This document shows positions 53,911 to 63,423 of a DNA stretch of 64,000 nucleotides, in pieces. The translations under genes and the position numbers were made by a program. Each line of letters begins with the position of its first letter. Within the stretch, counting starts at the first letter, position 1. The DNA comes from Myxococcales bacterium (GTDB lineage: Bacteria > Myxococcota_A > Polyangia > Polyangiales > Polyangiaceae). Location of the stretch: positions 1 to 64,000 of the forward strand of contig CAHJWM010000009.1 of the NCBI GenBank assembly GCA_903642325.1, given 5' to 3'. The notes under the pieces are model-generated. The model made no database searches. It saw only the letters and a program-made list of their open reading frames with translations, and was not told where the DNA came from.

Positions 53911-55431
53911 ATGAAACGCAGCCTCCAATGCGCGGCGCTGCTGCTGGCGGCGACCCTTTCGCGGCCTGCGTTGGCGGACGATACCGACGACACCACAGAC
54001 CCTTCTTTGGGGCTGAGCCCGGGTACACCGAGCAGCACCGTGATCCCGGGCGGCATGGCGCCGGCGTTTGGCCAGCATCCAAAGGACGACCAGGACTGGC
54101 GTTTCGACTTTCACGGTTTCTTCAACATGCCCTTTCGCGTGGGCATTCGCTCACGACAAAGTCCGGGCCCGGGTGAGAGCTCGACCGTGCTCCACGCGCC
54201 GCCGGTGGTGCCCGATGACCTACGAACGTTCTCACACACGGGCGTCGTCCCGTTGCCGTACGCGCAGCTCAACCTCAGTTACGGCAATTCAGTCGTTACG
54301 GGGAACGTAATCTTGCTCGCGCGAAACGCGACGAGCGCTGCGTCGTACTTCGATCCTCCCTCGCAGGCCGGCATCAACGACGTATTTCTGAGCTTCAACG
54401 TGCCGAATCTGGCTAAAAACGTGCACTTCGAGGCCAACGTCGGCGCGTTCAGCAATCGCTACGGGATTATGGGTGAGTACGACGAAGGTCGTTATGCGAC
54501 GCCGATTTTCGCGCGCACGAACGGCGCGGGCGAAAATATCCTGGCCAAGCTCGCTCTGGGCGACGTGAGCATCTCATTGGAGCAAGGCATCCAAGGGCAA
54601 AACGACAAATCACCTCCGCAGATCATCCCCGACGCCTGGAACGACTACTCGCTCGCGACCGTAGGCACCACGTTCGTCAATCACGCTCACGTCGGTCTGG
54701 GCTACAAGCACTTCGTCACGCTCGGCGGGCACTACATGACCGCTTGGAGTCAAGACGACCGCGCCAGCGTCGGCGCGCTGAATCCGGACGGGCGCATCAA
54801 TTTGGTCGGGGGAGAGCTCCGCTTCACCATGGGCCGCTTCGGCCACCTATTCGTCGGGGCGGCTCACGTAAACGCCGATAAGTCAGCCTCGGTCGGGCGC
54901 ACCGTAGAAATCCTGAATACGCGCGGTGGGCAGGGGCTAATCGACTTTTATCTGGGTCCGAATTCGAACGGTACCGGCAAGCTAACGACGTTCGCCGCAC
55001 AGTACGATTTGAGCCTCGCGCGGCTGCTCCGCTACCCAGACCTCTTCGAGGGTGACGGCCCCGACATCTTCATCAGCTTGTTCGGGATTCAAACGCTTGT
55101 GAAGAGTAACGATCCAGCCTTTGATGGAGTCACCAAGCGTAAATTCGGTGCCATGGGCTCGTACAGCCTTTTGCCCTGGCTAGCCGCGACGGTGCGCTAT
55201 GACCGTGTGCAACCGGACACGGGCGACGACAGCAAAACCTTCTCAACCGTGTCGCCGGCGTTGCTATTTCGGACCGGTTGGCAAGCGCACGATCAAATCG
55301 CGCTCCAGTATTCGCACTGGTTTTACGGCGCCAATACGAACGTGCTCCGCGCGGGCTATCCGGCGGTCGAGGATCACTCGATTGTCCCTGACAAAGACAT
55401 GGTCTCACTGACGGCAAGCTTTTGGTGGTGA
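53911..55431 (+). CDS. Outer-membrane beta-barrel protein, paralogue 2
   Basis: A ~506-residue secreted barrel, paralogous to the gene before it. From ATG 53911 (AGG 7 bases ahead) there is a signal peptide MKRSLQCAALLLAATLSRPALA, an acidic linker (DDTDDTTDPS) and the barrel: YGNSVVTGNVILLARNATSAASYF, GINDVFLSFNVPN, LLRYPDLFEGDGPDIFI, HDQIALQYSHWFYGANTN and the end SLTASFWW. A start at 53737 is rejected since it lies within the previous gene. Paralogy with 52049-53839 extends along the whole barrel. Confidence 0.74.
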   Translation: MKRSLQCAALLLAATLSRPALADDTDDTTDPSLGLSPGTPSSTVIPGGMAPAFGQHPKDDQDWRFDFHGFFNMPFRVGIRSRQSPGPGESSTVLHAPPVVPDDLRTFSHTGVVPLPYAQLNLSYGNSVVTGNVILLARNATSAASYFDPPSQAGINDVFLSFNVPNLAKNVHFEANVGAFSNRYGIMGEYDEGRYATPIFARTNGAGENILAKLALGDVSISLEQGIQGQNDKSPPQIIPDAWNDYSLATVGTTFVNHAHVGLGYKHFVTLGGHYMTAWSQDDRASVGALNPDGRINLVGGELRFTMGRFGHLFVGAAHVNADKSASVGRTVEILNTRGGQGLIDFYLGPNSNGTGKLTTFAAQYDLSLARLLRYPDLFEGDGPDIFISLFGIQTLVKSNDPAFDGVTKRKFGAMGSYSLLPWLAATVRYDRVQPDTGDDSKTFSTVSPALLFRTGWQAHDQIALQYSHWFYGANTNVLRAGYPAVEDHSIVPDKDMVSLTASFWW

Positions 55432-55684
55432 GCGGCCCGGAGATCTGCATCGGGAACTGCCCCCGGGCCGATGACCCGGATCTGGAAATTTCTGTCCGGC
55501 GTGGCCGCCGAGCCCAGCCCATACCGCGGCGCACGGGGATTGTAGACTATTCGGTCGCCGTCGCGTTTGCGTTGCATTGCATACCCGGATTAGGGTGCCT
55601 CACTGCGCGTCTGAAGTGAGGGCGTTGCCGACGCAGATCATGTTCGAACCTCTTCGCTCCACTCATCACGTTCGCCGTTCGAAG

Positions 55685-56809
55685 ATGCAGTTCGTGGCCG
55701 CCATGTTGCTGGTGGCCGGGGCGGCGCACAGCGCACCAAAAAGCGCCTCGGCAACCGCGCTCGACCGCCAAGCGATGGACACCGACTACGTCGGCAAGGC
55801 CTTCGGTAAGGCGGAGCAAAAGCTGAAAAGGGCGCTCGTTCAGTGCGGCCGTGCCGCTTGCTCGCAGCAGCTACTCGGCCAGCTGCATCGCGATTTGGCG
55901 ACGGTCTACATCAGCGGCACGAATCAACCTGCGAAAGGCAAGAGCGAGCTGAAGTTAGCGCTCGCCGCCGATCCAGATTTGACACTCGATAACGATCTGA
56001 CCACGCCCGAGCTGCGACGGGCGTTCGTGGAGGCTGGCGGTCACCTGCCGAAGTCGGACGACAAGGGCCCCGCCGAAGACGTGCCGCCGGAAGGGAGCGC
56101 GTCGAGTGAAAACGTCGTAACCAGCGATGCGCATCCCCCGCCCATCGAGACGGCAAGCGTCGGTCAGAAAAACTGGCTCAGCGTGCACTTCGAACAGGAT
56201 TTTTTGATCTACTCTGCGCAGAGCGGGGTCTGTGCCTCGAACTTCAACGCCAGGGCGGAGGCGGCCAATTACGACTGCTTCCAAAGGGGCTCCCCGTTCG
56301 GATACACCGCAGGTCAAGACATTCAGCCTGGCGCCGGCAACCAAGTCTCGAGCGGGGTCGGCCGCGCCACCTCACGCATCTTGCTTGGCTTCGACCGCAG
56401 GCTAAGCTCGAACTTCAGCGTTGGGCTGAGGCTCGGGGTGGCCTTCTTCGGAGGCCCCAAGTCGAACGTGGGCAGCGGTTTTTTACCGTTTCATGGGGAG
56501 GTACGGGCTAATTATTGGTTCGGCGCGGACCCATTCGCTAGCTCGAGCTTACGGCCCTACGTTTCGATCTCGGGGGGCGTCGCGGAGGTCGATGGTCACG
56601 TGCTGGTCCAATATTACGCCCTGAACAGGGGCGAAGGGACACTGGACGCGTGGAAAAAAACCGGCAAAAGCTTCGCTGGCCTGGCGCTCGGCACGATGAT
56701 TCCGTTCGCAGGAAACTCGGGTATAGTTCCGGAGCTGCGAGCCATGGAGCTGTTTGGCCCGTCGAGTTTGGCGTTCGACGTGGCGCTGGGCTACGCATAT
56801 GGCTTCTGA
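55685..56809 (+). CDS. Periplasmic helical/outer-membrane barrel protein
   Basis: About 374 residues. The ATG 55685 opens a signal peptide (MQFVAAMLLVAGAAHS); ATG 55640 and TTG 55577 are other in-frame starts. Residues ~20-110 look like a helical repeat domain (FGKAEQKLKRALVQCG, QLHRDLATVYISG, KGKSELKLALAADPDLTLDNDL) with two Cys; after a Ser/Pro linker the last ~200 residues form barrel strands ending YAYGF. Similar helical-plus-barrel proteins occur in Polyangiales. It follows the paralogous barrel pair in the same direction. Confidence 0.66.
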   Translation: MQFVAAMLLVAGAAHSAPKSASATALDRQAMDTDYVGKAFGKAEQKLKRALVQCGRAACSQQLLGQLHRDLATVYISGTNQPAKGKSELKLALAADPDLTLDNDLTTPELRRAFVEAGGHLPKSDDKGPAEDVPPEGSASSENVVTSDAHPPPIETASVGQKNWLSVHFEQDFLIYSAQSGVCASNFNARAEAANYDCFQRGSPFGYTAGQDIQPGAGNQVSSGVGRATSRILLGFDRRLSSNFSVGLRLGVAFFGGPKSNVGSGFLPFHGEVRANYWFGADPFASSSLRPYVSISGGVAEVDGHVLVQYYALNRGEGTLDAWKKTGKSFAGLALGTMIPFAGNSGIVPELRAMELFGPSSLAFDVALGYAYGF

Positions 56810-56864
56810 ACCGCTCCCGCCCAGTTAGACGGGGTGCGCTTTGGTCCCCGAGGCGGCGAATAGG

Positions 56865-57611
56865 ATGAAGCGAACGACCATGGACGGCTGGGTGCTCGGC
56901 TTGCAGGTCTGGGCGTTGCTCATCGGCGGCGGATGCAGCAAGGGCACATCGGCCACTGCCGAGAACGTAAAGTCCTCTGGCGCGGGCCAGCCCTGTCCCG
57001 CCAGCGAAGCCATGGTCTCTGATGGGGAGAGCAGCGGCAATCAGCTCAATCTGATCAAGGGCCGCAACGGTCGTTGGTACACGTTCGTCGACGGTGCCGG
57101 TTCGACCGTCACGCCCACGGCAGGCTCGCAGGGCGGGACCTTCACCATGGCACCGGGGGGCGTGAACGGCAGTCTGTTTGCCGCACACATGACGGGCCAG
57201 ATCGGCCATTCGGGCGCGGCGCACGCCGGGATGGGCTTTGATTTCGCCGATCGCGAGGCGAGCTACGACGCGTTGGGGTACCAGGGCCTTTCGTTTTGGG
57301 CGAAAAAAGGCCCCGGGTCGAGCCCTCATGTGCGGTTGAACGTGCCGGATCGCAACACGGACCCGCGCGGCAAAGTGTGCACGGTTTGCTTCAACGACTT
57401 TGGTCTGGATCTGACGCTCACCGACGATTGGGCGCGGTACGTCGTCTCGTTCAGTGGCATCAAGCCGATTGAGGGCTGGGGGTCGCCACGCCCGGCCGTT
57501 GTGGATTCGTCGAAGATCTACGGCCTCAAGTTTCAAGTGAACGAACCAGGAGCGGCCTACGACGTGTGGGTCGACGAGGTAGAGTTCACGGGTTGCGCGG
57601 GGCCTCGCTAG
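56865..57611 (+). CDS. Lipoprotein with CBM-like module (third copy)
   Basis: A ~248-residue lipoprotein (ATG 56865; signal MKRTTMDGWVLGLQVWALL ends near IGGGC). It has YQGLSFWAKKGPGSSP (compare GIRFWAKG and GITFWARRGP in the first two lipoproteins), a PDRNTDPRG loop, a CTVCF pair and closing YDVWVDEVEF. So the same fold appears in three lipoproteins of this locus. An earlier in-frame GTG at 56841 is possible. Likely surface glycan binding, inferred. Confidence 0.7.
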   Translation: MKRTTMDGWVLGLQVWALLIGGGCSKGTSATAENVKSSGAGQPCPASEAMVSDGESSGNQLNLIKGRNGRWYTFVDGAGSTVTPTAGSQGGTFTMAPGGVNGSLFAAHMTGQIGHSGAAHAGMGFDFADREASYDALGYQGLSFWAKKGPGSSPHVRLNVPDRNTDPRGKVCTVCFNDFGLDLTLTDDWARYVVSFSGIKPIEGWGSPRPAVVDSSKIYGLKFQVNEPGAAYDVWVDEVEFTGCAGPR

Positions 57612-57795
57612 TCGGGCTCGAGCGCGGCCGGGGCCGCGGGCCGGCGCATTTTTAGGCGCATTGCGTTCGACCCGTTAACAGCGACCAGTCTACCGCCTCA
57701 CTGTTCTCGAGTGACTGATTTCAGGGAAACGCGAAAGGCGACCGGCGTTACTTCGGCCTCCGGTGGCGGGGCAAAAATGCTAGCGTGAAGAGTCG

Positions 57796-58644
57796 ATGTG
57801 CCGCCTCTTCGGCTTTCGCAGCGTGATACCGAGCCAGGTGCATCGTTCGCTGCTCGCCGCCGAAAATGCGCTCGGGGTGCAGAGCAACGAGCATCCTGAT
57901 GGTTGGGGAGTGGCGTTTTATGTCGACGGGGCGCCGCACGTCACGCGCAGCCCCACGACCGCGCTGGGCGATGCATTGTTCCATCGTCTGAGCGGGGTCG
58001 TATCGTCCGAGACGGTGCTCGCGCACGTGCGTAAGGCGACGCAAGGCTCGCGCACCATCTTCAATTGTCACCCGTTCCAATTCGGGCGCTGGGTCTTCGC
58101 GCACAACGGCGATATTCCGAATTTCGACGTCAAGCGCGAACGGCTGCTGATGGAGGTCTCGCCGCGCTTCCGGCGTTACATCCTGGGCGAGACGGATAGT
58201 GAAGTCTTGTTCTTCGTCTTTCTCAGCGCCCTGGAGGCGTTCGGGCCTCTCGGAGCCGATCGAGGGCTCGAAGCGATCAACGACGCGCTGCGCGAAGCCG
58301 TCAATCGCACCCGCGAGCTGTGCGACACGGACGGCACGCGCGCGTTGCTCACCGTGGTGGCGACGAACGGGGAGTCCTTGGTCGCCGTGCAGGGGGGCAA
58401 AGAGTTATACTTTTCTACCCACAAAACGCGGTGCGCGGATCGCAGCACATGCTCTAGCCTCTCGGCGGCTTGTGAAGCGCCGTCGAGCACGGGGCGGGTC
58501 AATCACTTCATCGTGTCCAGCGAGCCGCTACAGGGCGAAAACGTGTGGGAGCCGCTCGCGGCGGGAGACATCATTGGCGTGGATGGGCGCATGCTCGTGC
58601 GACGGTCGCGCCTCGACCACGTCGCCCTGCCCGTCGTTGCTTGA
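57796..58644 (+). CDS. Class II glutamine amidotransferase (YafJ-like)
   Basis: A 282-residue N-terminal nucleophile amidohydrolase. After Met removal Cys2 (MCRLFGFRS) is the glutaminase nucleophile; HPDGWGVAFYV (33-43), VLAHVRKAT, FNCHPFQFGRWVFAHNGDI and LGETDSEVLF complete the glutamine site. No synthase domain follows, so the acceptor is unknown; relatives act in ergothioneine or related pathways (EgtC) or are YafJ. A Cys-rich C-terminal loop (CADRSTCSSL) is unusual. Confidence 0.9.
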   Translation: MCRLFGFRSVIPSQVHRSLLAAENALGVQSNEHPDGWGVAFYVDGAPHVTRSPTTALGDALFHRLSGVVSSETVLAHVRKATQGSRTIFNCHPFQFGRWVFAHNGDIPNFDVKRERLLMEVSPRFRRYILGETDSEVLFFVFLSALEAFGPLGADRGLEAINDALREAVNRTRELCDTDGTRALLTVVATNGESLVAVQGGKELYFSTHKTRCADRSTCSSLSAACEAPSSTGRVNHFIVSSEPLQGENVWEPLAAGDIIGVDGRMLVRRSRLDHVALPVVA

Positions 58645-58656
58645 GGCGGGCGCGGC

Positions 58657-59613
58657 TTAGCCCGCATCGAAGATCAAGGTGTACGCGAAGCCGTCGCTGT
58701 CGGCCGCGCTACTTTCGCTCAAGCGAACGTTCGCGACGCGCAGCATCTTACGCCGCTCGATACGCGCCGGAATGGCTTCACGCCGGCAGTGGGCGCTGCC
58801 CGCGAGCACGACTAACTGGCGGCTGGGTGCGCGCGCGACGACCCAACTCGCGGCATTGTCGGCCATGGTCTCGTCCCAGACCACTTGCGCCGCATAGAAG
58901 TTGTCTAGAACCGTGGCCGCGCCGTGGGGGTGATTCGCCATCAATCGATCGAACGCAGCCCGATGCGCGGTGTTGTCCAAGTCCAGCTCGGGGAGGGCGC
59001 GGCGCTCTCTTGGCGAGAGGCCGGCGAGACCCTTCTCGGCCACGGCGTGGGTGAGCTCGCGGGGCGCGTTGAGCGCTTTCAAAGGTAAGCCGCGCGCGCG
59101 ACCCAAAGCCAACACCGGCTGATAATAAGCGTACGGAAAACCCCACAGCTCGTCGTAATGGGTGCGCTTGCGGAGTCCGGCATCGTCCACGCGTCCGATG
59201 CCGTAGTCGTACAGCGCCGGCCCGTAGGGCTCCTGAAACATCTCGAAGCCGACGCCCAAGGCGCGCCCAGAAAAGCGCGCGCGCTGCGAAAGGCCGTCGG
59301 TGATGGCCAGCTCGGCAAAGTGATCACGCGCGGCGTCGTGCGCCTCCCCCAGGCAAAGCACGTCGTACTTCGCCAGCTCATCGAGCAGTTGCGCTTCGTC
59401 CAGCAATTCACCGTCGGAATTGCGCTGGGCGCGAAAGAGCTGCGCAGCTCGCGCGACGACGTCGTCGGGAACGGCCTGCCGCTCTCGCGTCGCGCTCGGA
59501 CGTTCGATCTCGGCGGCGACCGCAGTGTCAGTGTCTCGAGCGCGATGCGCGGGCGCTGCCGCACCGCACGCGCAGAGCGCGCCAGAGAGCACACATAGAC
59601 GGAACCGCAACAT
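58657..59613 (-). CDS. ChaN/Tiki-like lipoprotein
   Basis: About 318 residues, ATG 59613 with lipobox LCAC (signal MLRFRLCVLSGA). The fold is the ChaN/Tiki superfamily: YDVLCLGEAHDAARDHFAELAI at ~90, ALGVGFEMFQEPYGP, RELTHAVAEKGLAGLSPRERRALP, VVLAGSAHCRREAIPARI. Members bind heme (ChaN) or cleave peptides (Tiki) in the periplasm. The gene follows the helicase by 7 bases on the same strand and may be transcribed with it. Confidence 0.82.
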   Translation of the reverse strand: MLRFRLCVLSGALCACGAAAPAHRARDTDTAVAAEIERPSATRERQAVPDDVVARAAQLFRAQRNSDGELLDEAQLLDELAKYDVLCLGEAHDAARDHFAELAITDGLSQRARFSGRALGVGFEMFQEPYGPALYDYGIGRVDDAGLRKRTHYDELWGFPYAYYQPVLALGRARGLPLKALNAPRELTHAVAEKGLAGLSPRERRALPELDLDNTAHRAAFDRLMANHPHGAATVLDNFYAAQVVWDETMADNAASWVVARAPSRQLVVLAGSAHCRREAIPARIERRKMLRVANVRLSESSAADSDGFAYTLIFDAG

Positions 59614-59620
59614 GGCTTTT

Positions 59621-62065
59621 CTAGAACGCGCGCTCACGCAAGTCGGCTGGGATCAGCGGGCTCGGGCGAGCGCTGGTGAGGACCCAGAGCTGGTGAGCCG
59701 CGCGCGTGGCCGCGATGTGCAGCAGATGTCGCGCCTCGTCCTCCGCCGGATAGGCAGCGTCCGACACTTCGACCGCGATCACATAGTCGAATTCGAGGCC
59801 CTTCACTTGCCGAACGTCTGTCACGTCGATGCCGGGCTTGAAGGGAAAATCTTGATCGGCGATGCGCCGGAGGTAAGGTACTTCGCCGCGCTTCAAGCCT
59901 TCATAGTAAACGTCCGCTTGCTCGGGGTAACGAGTGACAACGGCCACGGATGCCGAAGGCTCCCCTTGGAGCAGCTCCCGGAGTGCTTCGGAAAGGAACG
60001 CGAGGGCGTCCCCCGTATGACCGAAGGTGAAGAGCTCGACGGGGGCGCCACTGCGCACCGCGACGGGCTCGTCTCTACTCGCCAGAGGCCCGAGCACGCT
60101 TCGAGAGAACTCGATGATTTCGGACGTCGAGCGGTAACTCAGCTTGAGCGGCTCGATCTCGACGTGGCTTAGGCCAAGCTCGCCGAGCACGGTCTTCCAG
60201 TCGCTGAAGCCGTTGTCCATGAGCAACCGCTGTTGTACGTCACCGGACAGGGTGATGCTGCGTGCTTTGCTCGAAGTTCCGAGCACGACGGCCAGCTCGA
60301 CAGGGCTCAGGTCCTGCGCCTCGTCGACCAGAATGTGCTCGTACACGAGCGGATCCTTGTTCGTTCCGCCGCGGGTCAGAGGGCCGCGTAACCTTTGGCT
60401 CAAACACAAGAGCAGCGTGTCGTCTTCGGGATCGAGCTTGGCGCCTTCGTTGAGCTCAGCGCCATCGACGCCGCGGCGGCGTTCGCGTTCGTCGTCCTCG
60501 GCCTCCGGGTCCTGTTCTACGTCGTCATACAGGTTTTTACGCGGGGCATCTTCGCTTTCCCTCTTCGCTTCGCGACGCTGCGTTCGCTCGTCGTTGCGGG
60601 TGTCGATGTCCGCCACCGCTTCCGCGGTACGGGCGGAGCACCAAGCGTGCGCGCGGTCCAAATCACCCGCGCTGAATGCGCCGGGCGCAAATCGCTCGAA
60701 AAAGCCGCCGAGTCGGGTTCTATCGGACAGTAGCTCGGCCCAATTTGCAGTGACATCGCGGGCGTCACGCAGGCCTGAGCGCGCCACGCGCTCGACGCCC
60801 ACCCGCGCATCTCGCCCGAGCTTGGAGTCGGATGCGGCGAGCGCGATCATGGCGTGCAGACGGTGGGCGAGCGGCCGATCGGGCTCTGACTGCCAAGCCG
60901 CGAGCACACGTGGCGCTTCTGGATCGCGGCCGAGGGCACTCGCGAATTCGCCCTCGAACTGAGCGGCGAGCGCGGCCACGTGCGCGTCGATCGCGCGCAG
61001 CATGGCTGGGTGCTTCTTCAGTCGCGTGACAACGCTGGGCGTATCGTCGTGGTAGCGCGAAGGCAAACGCGGAATCAGACTTTGGCGCAGCTTCTGCACC
61101 CAATTTTCGTAGGTGCGAATGGCGACGCCCGCGATGCCCAGCGCGGGCAGGACCTCGGAAATGTAGCGCGCCAGCGCATTGTTGAAGACCACCACCAGCA
61201 TACGATCCGGACGAAAACGCCGCGCATCGTGAAACGCGAGGTAAGCCAAGCGGTGCAGCCCGATCGTCGTCTTGCCGCTGCCCGCGCCACCTTGAATCAC
61301 GACCAGCCCGGAGTCGGGGCTCGTGATGAGCTCGAACTGCCGGCGATCGATCAACGGCGTGATCTCCTTCAAGTGCTTATCGTCGCCGCCCTCTTGCCCG
61401 GTTCCGAGCTTTCCGGGCCGGTGATGCTGCGCGGCGCGCGTCGCCGTGCCCGCGCCGCCGGACAGCTTGGTCGCGTTGCCTTCCAGCCGCCGCCAGTCGC
61501 CGCTGGCTCGCCGCACAAAGGCACCTTGGGGAGCGCTGATGCGACGGAGGGTGGCGTCCACGATGGTCAGGCTGCGGCGCGTGACGACGGTGCCCGACAC
61601 TTCGCGTTCGCCGAAGACCTCGTCGTAATCGTTGCCCTCTTCGTAGCGGTAGAAGAGCCGGCTCACAGGCGCGTCGCGCCAATCGACGATGCGCACTCCG
61701 GACTTCGTGTCCAAGTACGTCCCGCGGCCGATCAGCACTTCCCGCCGCTTGCCGTTCTCTTCCAATGCCAAGTGACCGAAGTAGGGCGACTTGCTGTCGA
61801 TATGCACCTCAGTTGCTTCGCGCCGGCGCGTGGACAGAATGTGCAGGCGCTCCATCTGCTCGAGCAGCGGAGGAACGTCCTCCATGCGCGCGGTCGAGAT
61901 CTGATCGCGTAAGTCGAGCAGCTGCGCGTCGTAATCGGTGGCTGGGCGAGGCACCTGCTCGCGGCTTCGGGTTTCGAGGTGCTCGACGACTTTCGCAAGC
62001 CCACGCTCCTCCTCGCCGGTAATGCGGTCCAGTTCGGGGTCGGCGGGGTGGGGGAGATCGGCCAT
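59621..62065 (-). CDS. HelD-like superfamily 1 helicase
   Basis: An 814-residue UvrD/HelD (COG3973-like) ATPase. N-terminal helical part, then SPYFGHLAL, IGRGTYLDTKSGVRIVDWR and the P-loop VIQGGAGSGKTTIGLHRL near residue 258; Walker B VDEAQDLSPVE near 578; motif GDVQQRLL and LSYRSTSEI; C-terminal VRQVKGLEFDYVIAVEV and ATRAAHQLWVL. A highly charged insert (~500-565, DEREQRREAKRESEDAPRK-like) interrupts the core. HelD in Bacillus recycles RNA polymerase; a comparable role here is possible but unproven. An A8 run lies upstream (62088-62095 region). Confidence 0.87.
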   Translation of the reverse strand: MADLPHPADPELDRITGEEERGLAKVVEHLETRSREQVPRPATDYDAQLLDLRDQISTARMEDVPPLLEQMERLHILSTRRREATEVHIDSKSPYFGHLALEENGKRREVLIGRGTYLDTKSGVRIVDWRDAPVSRLFYRYEEGNDYDEVFGEREVSGTVVTRRSLTIVDATLRRISAPQGAFVRRASGDWRRLEGNATKLSGGAGTATRAAQHHRPGKLGTGQEGGDDKHLKEITPLIDRRQFELITSPDSGLVVIQGGAGSGKTTIGLHRLAYLAFHDARRFRPDRMLVVVFNNALARYISEVLPALGIAGVAIRTYENWVQKLRQSLIPRLPSRYHDDTPSVVTRLKKHPAMLRAIDAHVAALAAQFEGEFASALGRDPEAPRVLAAWQSEPDRPLAHRLHAMIALAASDSKLGRDARVGVERVARSGLRDARDVTANWAELLSDRTRLGGFFERFAPGAFSAGDLDRAHAWCSARTAEAVADIDTRNDERTQRREAKRESEDAPRKNLYDDVEQDPEAEDDERERRRGVDGAELNEGAKLDPEDDTLLLCLSQRLRGPLTRGGTNKDPLVYEHILVDEAQDLSPVELAVVLGTSSKARSITLSGDVQQRLLMDNGFSDWKTVLGELGLSHVEIEPLKLSYRSTSEIIEFSRSVLGPLASRDEPVAVRSGAPVELFTFGHTGDALAFLSEALRELLQGEPSASVAVVTRYPEQADVYYEGLKRGEVPYLRRIADQDFPFKPGIDVTDVRQVKGLEFDYVIAVEVSDAAYPAEDEARHLLHIAATRAAHQLWVLTSARPSPLIPADLRERAF

Positions 62066-62323
62066 CGGGCGGGGGGCGCGTAGTGCGAAAAAAAAGGGCT
62101 AGGGCGCGTACCACGCGCAGCGCGTGGAGTCGACGGCGGAGGGCCCAGCAATTGCTCGTCACGTAAAAGTTCGCCCGGCCGCCGAGGTGCGCGCATTGCG
62201 GAGAACATTCGACAACTTACGCTTCCACGGTCGGCGCGCGACTTCCGGGCACGAGGGGCCGGTGCCATGATGCCGTCGGCGCGTCCATCCCGCGTCAGAG
62301 GGAGCCCCGATTTGGACAACTCG

Positions 62324-63307
62324 ATGCGCGCCATGCTCCTCACGGCACCACGCGAGCCCCTGGTCGAGGAGCGCGTGCCGATTCCGGCGGTCGGGCACGG
62401 CCAGCTGTTGATCCGAGTGCGCGCTTGCGGGGTGTGCCGAACCGACTTGCACGTTCGCGATGGCGAGCTCGGCGAGCCTAAGCTCCCGCTTATTTTGGGC
62501 CATCAGATCGTCGGCACCGTGGCGGCCATCGGCGACGGCGTGGATGGTTTCAGAGAGGGGCAACGGGTCGGGGTGCCATGGCTTGGGCGCGCGTGCGGCG
62601 AGTGTCGATATTGCTTGAGCGAGCGCGAGAACCTGTGCGACCGCGCGCGATTTACCGGCTATCAGGTCGACGGTGGCTACGCGGAGTATGCGCTGGCCGA
62701 GCCACGATTTGCGCTGCCCTTGCCCGGCTCTTTTTCGGACGTGCAGGTGGCGCCACTGTTGTGCGCGGGACTCATCGGCTACCGAGCTCTCAGCATGACC
62801 TACGACGCCGAGCGCTTGGGCCTATACGGCTTCGGTTCGGCCGCCCACATCATCGCGCAAGTTGCCGCATTCCAGGGCCGCAAAGTGTTTGCGTTCACGC
62901 GCCCGGGCGACCTGAAAAATCAAGACTTTGCCCGAAGCGTGGGCGCAGTCTGGGCCGGGGGCTCCGATCTCGCACCGCCGGAAGAGTTGGACGCGGCGAT
63001 CATCTTCGCGTCTGCGGGCAGCCTCGTGCCGCGAGCCCTGCGCGCGGTAGGCAAGGGCGGCATCGTGGTCTGCGCGGGTATTCACATGAGTGACATCCCG
63101 TCCTTTCCTTACGAGACGCTTTGGGGCGAACGCTGCTTGCGCTCGGTCGCGAACCTGACCCGTCGCGATGGTCTCGAGTTCCTCGAGCTTGCCCCGCGGG
63201 TGCCCGTGCACACCGAGGTGCGGACGTACTCGCTAGCCGAAGCGAACGACGCCTTGCTCGATCTTCGCAATGGTGCAGTCAAGGGCGCCCTCGTGCTCAC
63301 GATCTGA
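62324..63307 (+). CDS. Zinc-dependent alcohol dehydrogenase family protein
   Basis: About 327 residues. Catalytic zinc site CGVCRTDLH (Cys, first ligand) and GHQIVG; structural zinc GRACGECRYCLSERENLC (four Cys); Rossmann motif LYGFGSAAHIIAQVA near 168; end NGAVKGALVLTI. It matches the NAD(P)-dependent medium-chain AdhA-type group. The start at ATG 62324 (MRAMLLTAP) is preferred to ATG 62267, which adds 19 polar residues. It is divergent from the helicase. Confidence 0.93.
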   Translation: MRAMLLTAPREPLVEERVPIPAVGHGQLLIRVRACGVCRTDLHVRDGELGEPKLPLILGHQIVGTVAAIGDGVDGFREGQRVGVPWLGRACGECRYCLSERENLCDRARFTGYQVDGGYAEYALAEPRFALPLPGSFSDVQVAPLLCAGLIGYRALSMTYDAERLGLYGFGSAAHIIAQVAAFQGRKVFAFTRPGDLKNQDFARSVGAVWAGGSDLAPPEELDAAIIFASAGSLVPRALRAVGKGGIVVCAGIHMSDIPSFPYETLWGERCLRSVANLTRRDGLEFLELAPRVPVHTEVRTYSLAEANDALLDLRNGAVKGALVLTI

Positions 63308-63423
63308 ACGCGCCGATCTTCTTGATGGTCACGCGGCGTCTTGCAGGTCGGCATAACCTTCGGCGTCCCGGGTCGGCTCGTCCCATCTGAGCCTTCGCAC
63401 TCAGCTCATCGGCCGATGAAAGG

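Noticed and set aside
58646-58665. GCGGGC/GCCCGC inverted repeat between converging genes
   Set aside because: Only 6 base pairs, long loop, no T-tract; could be chance in GC-rich DNA.
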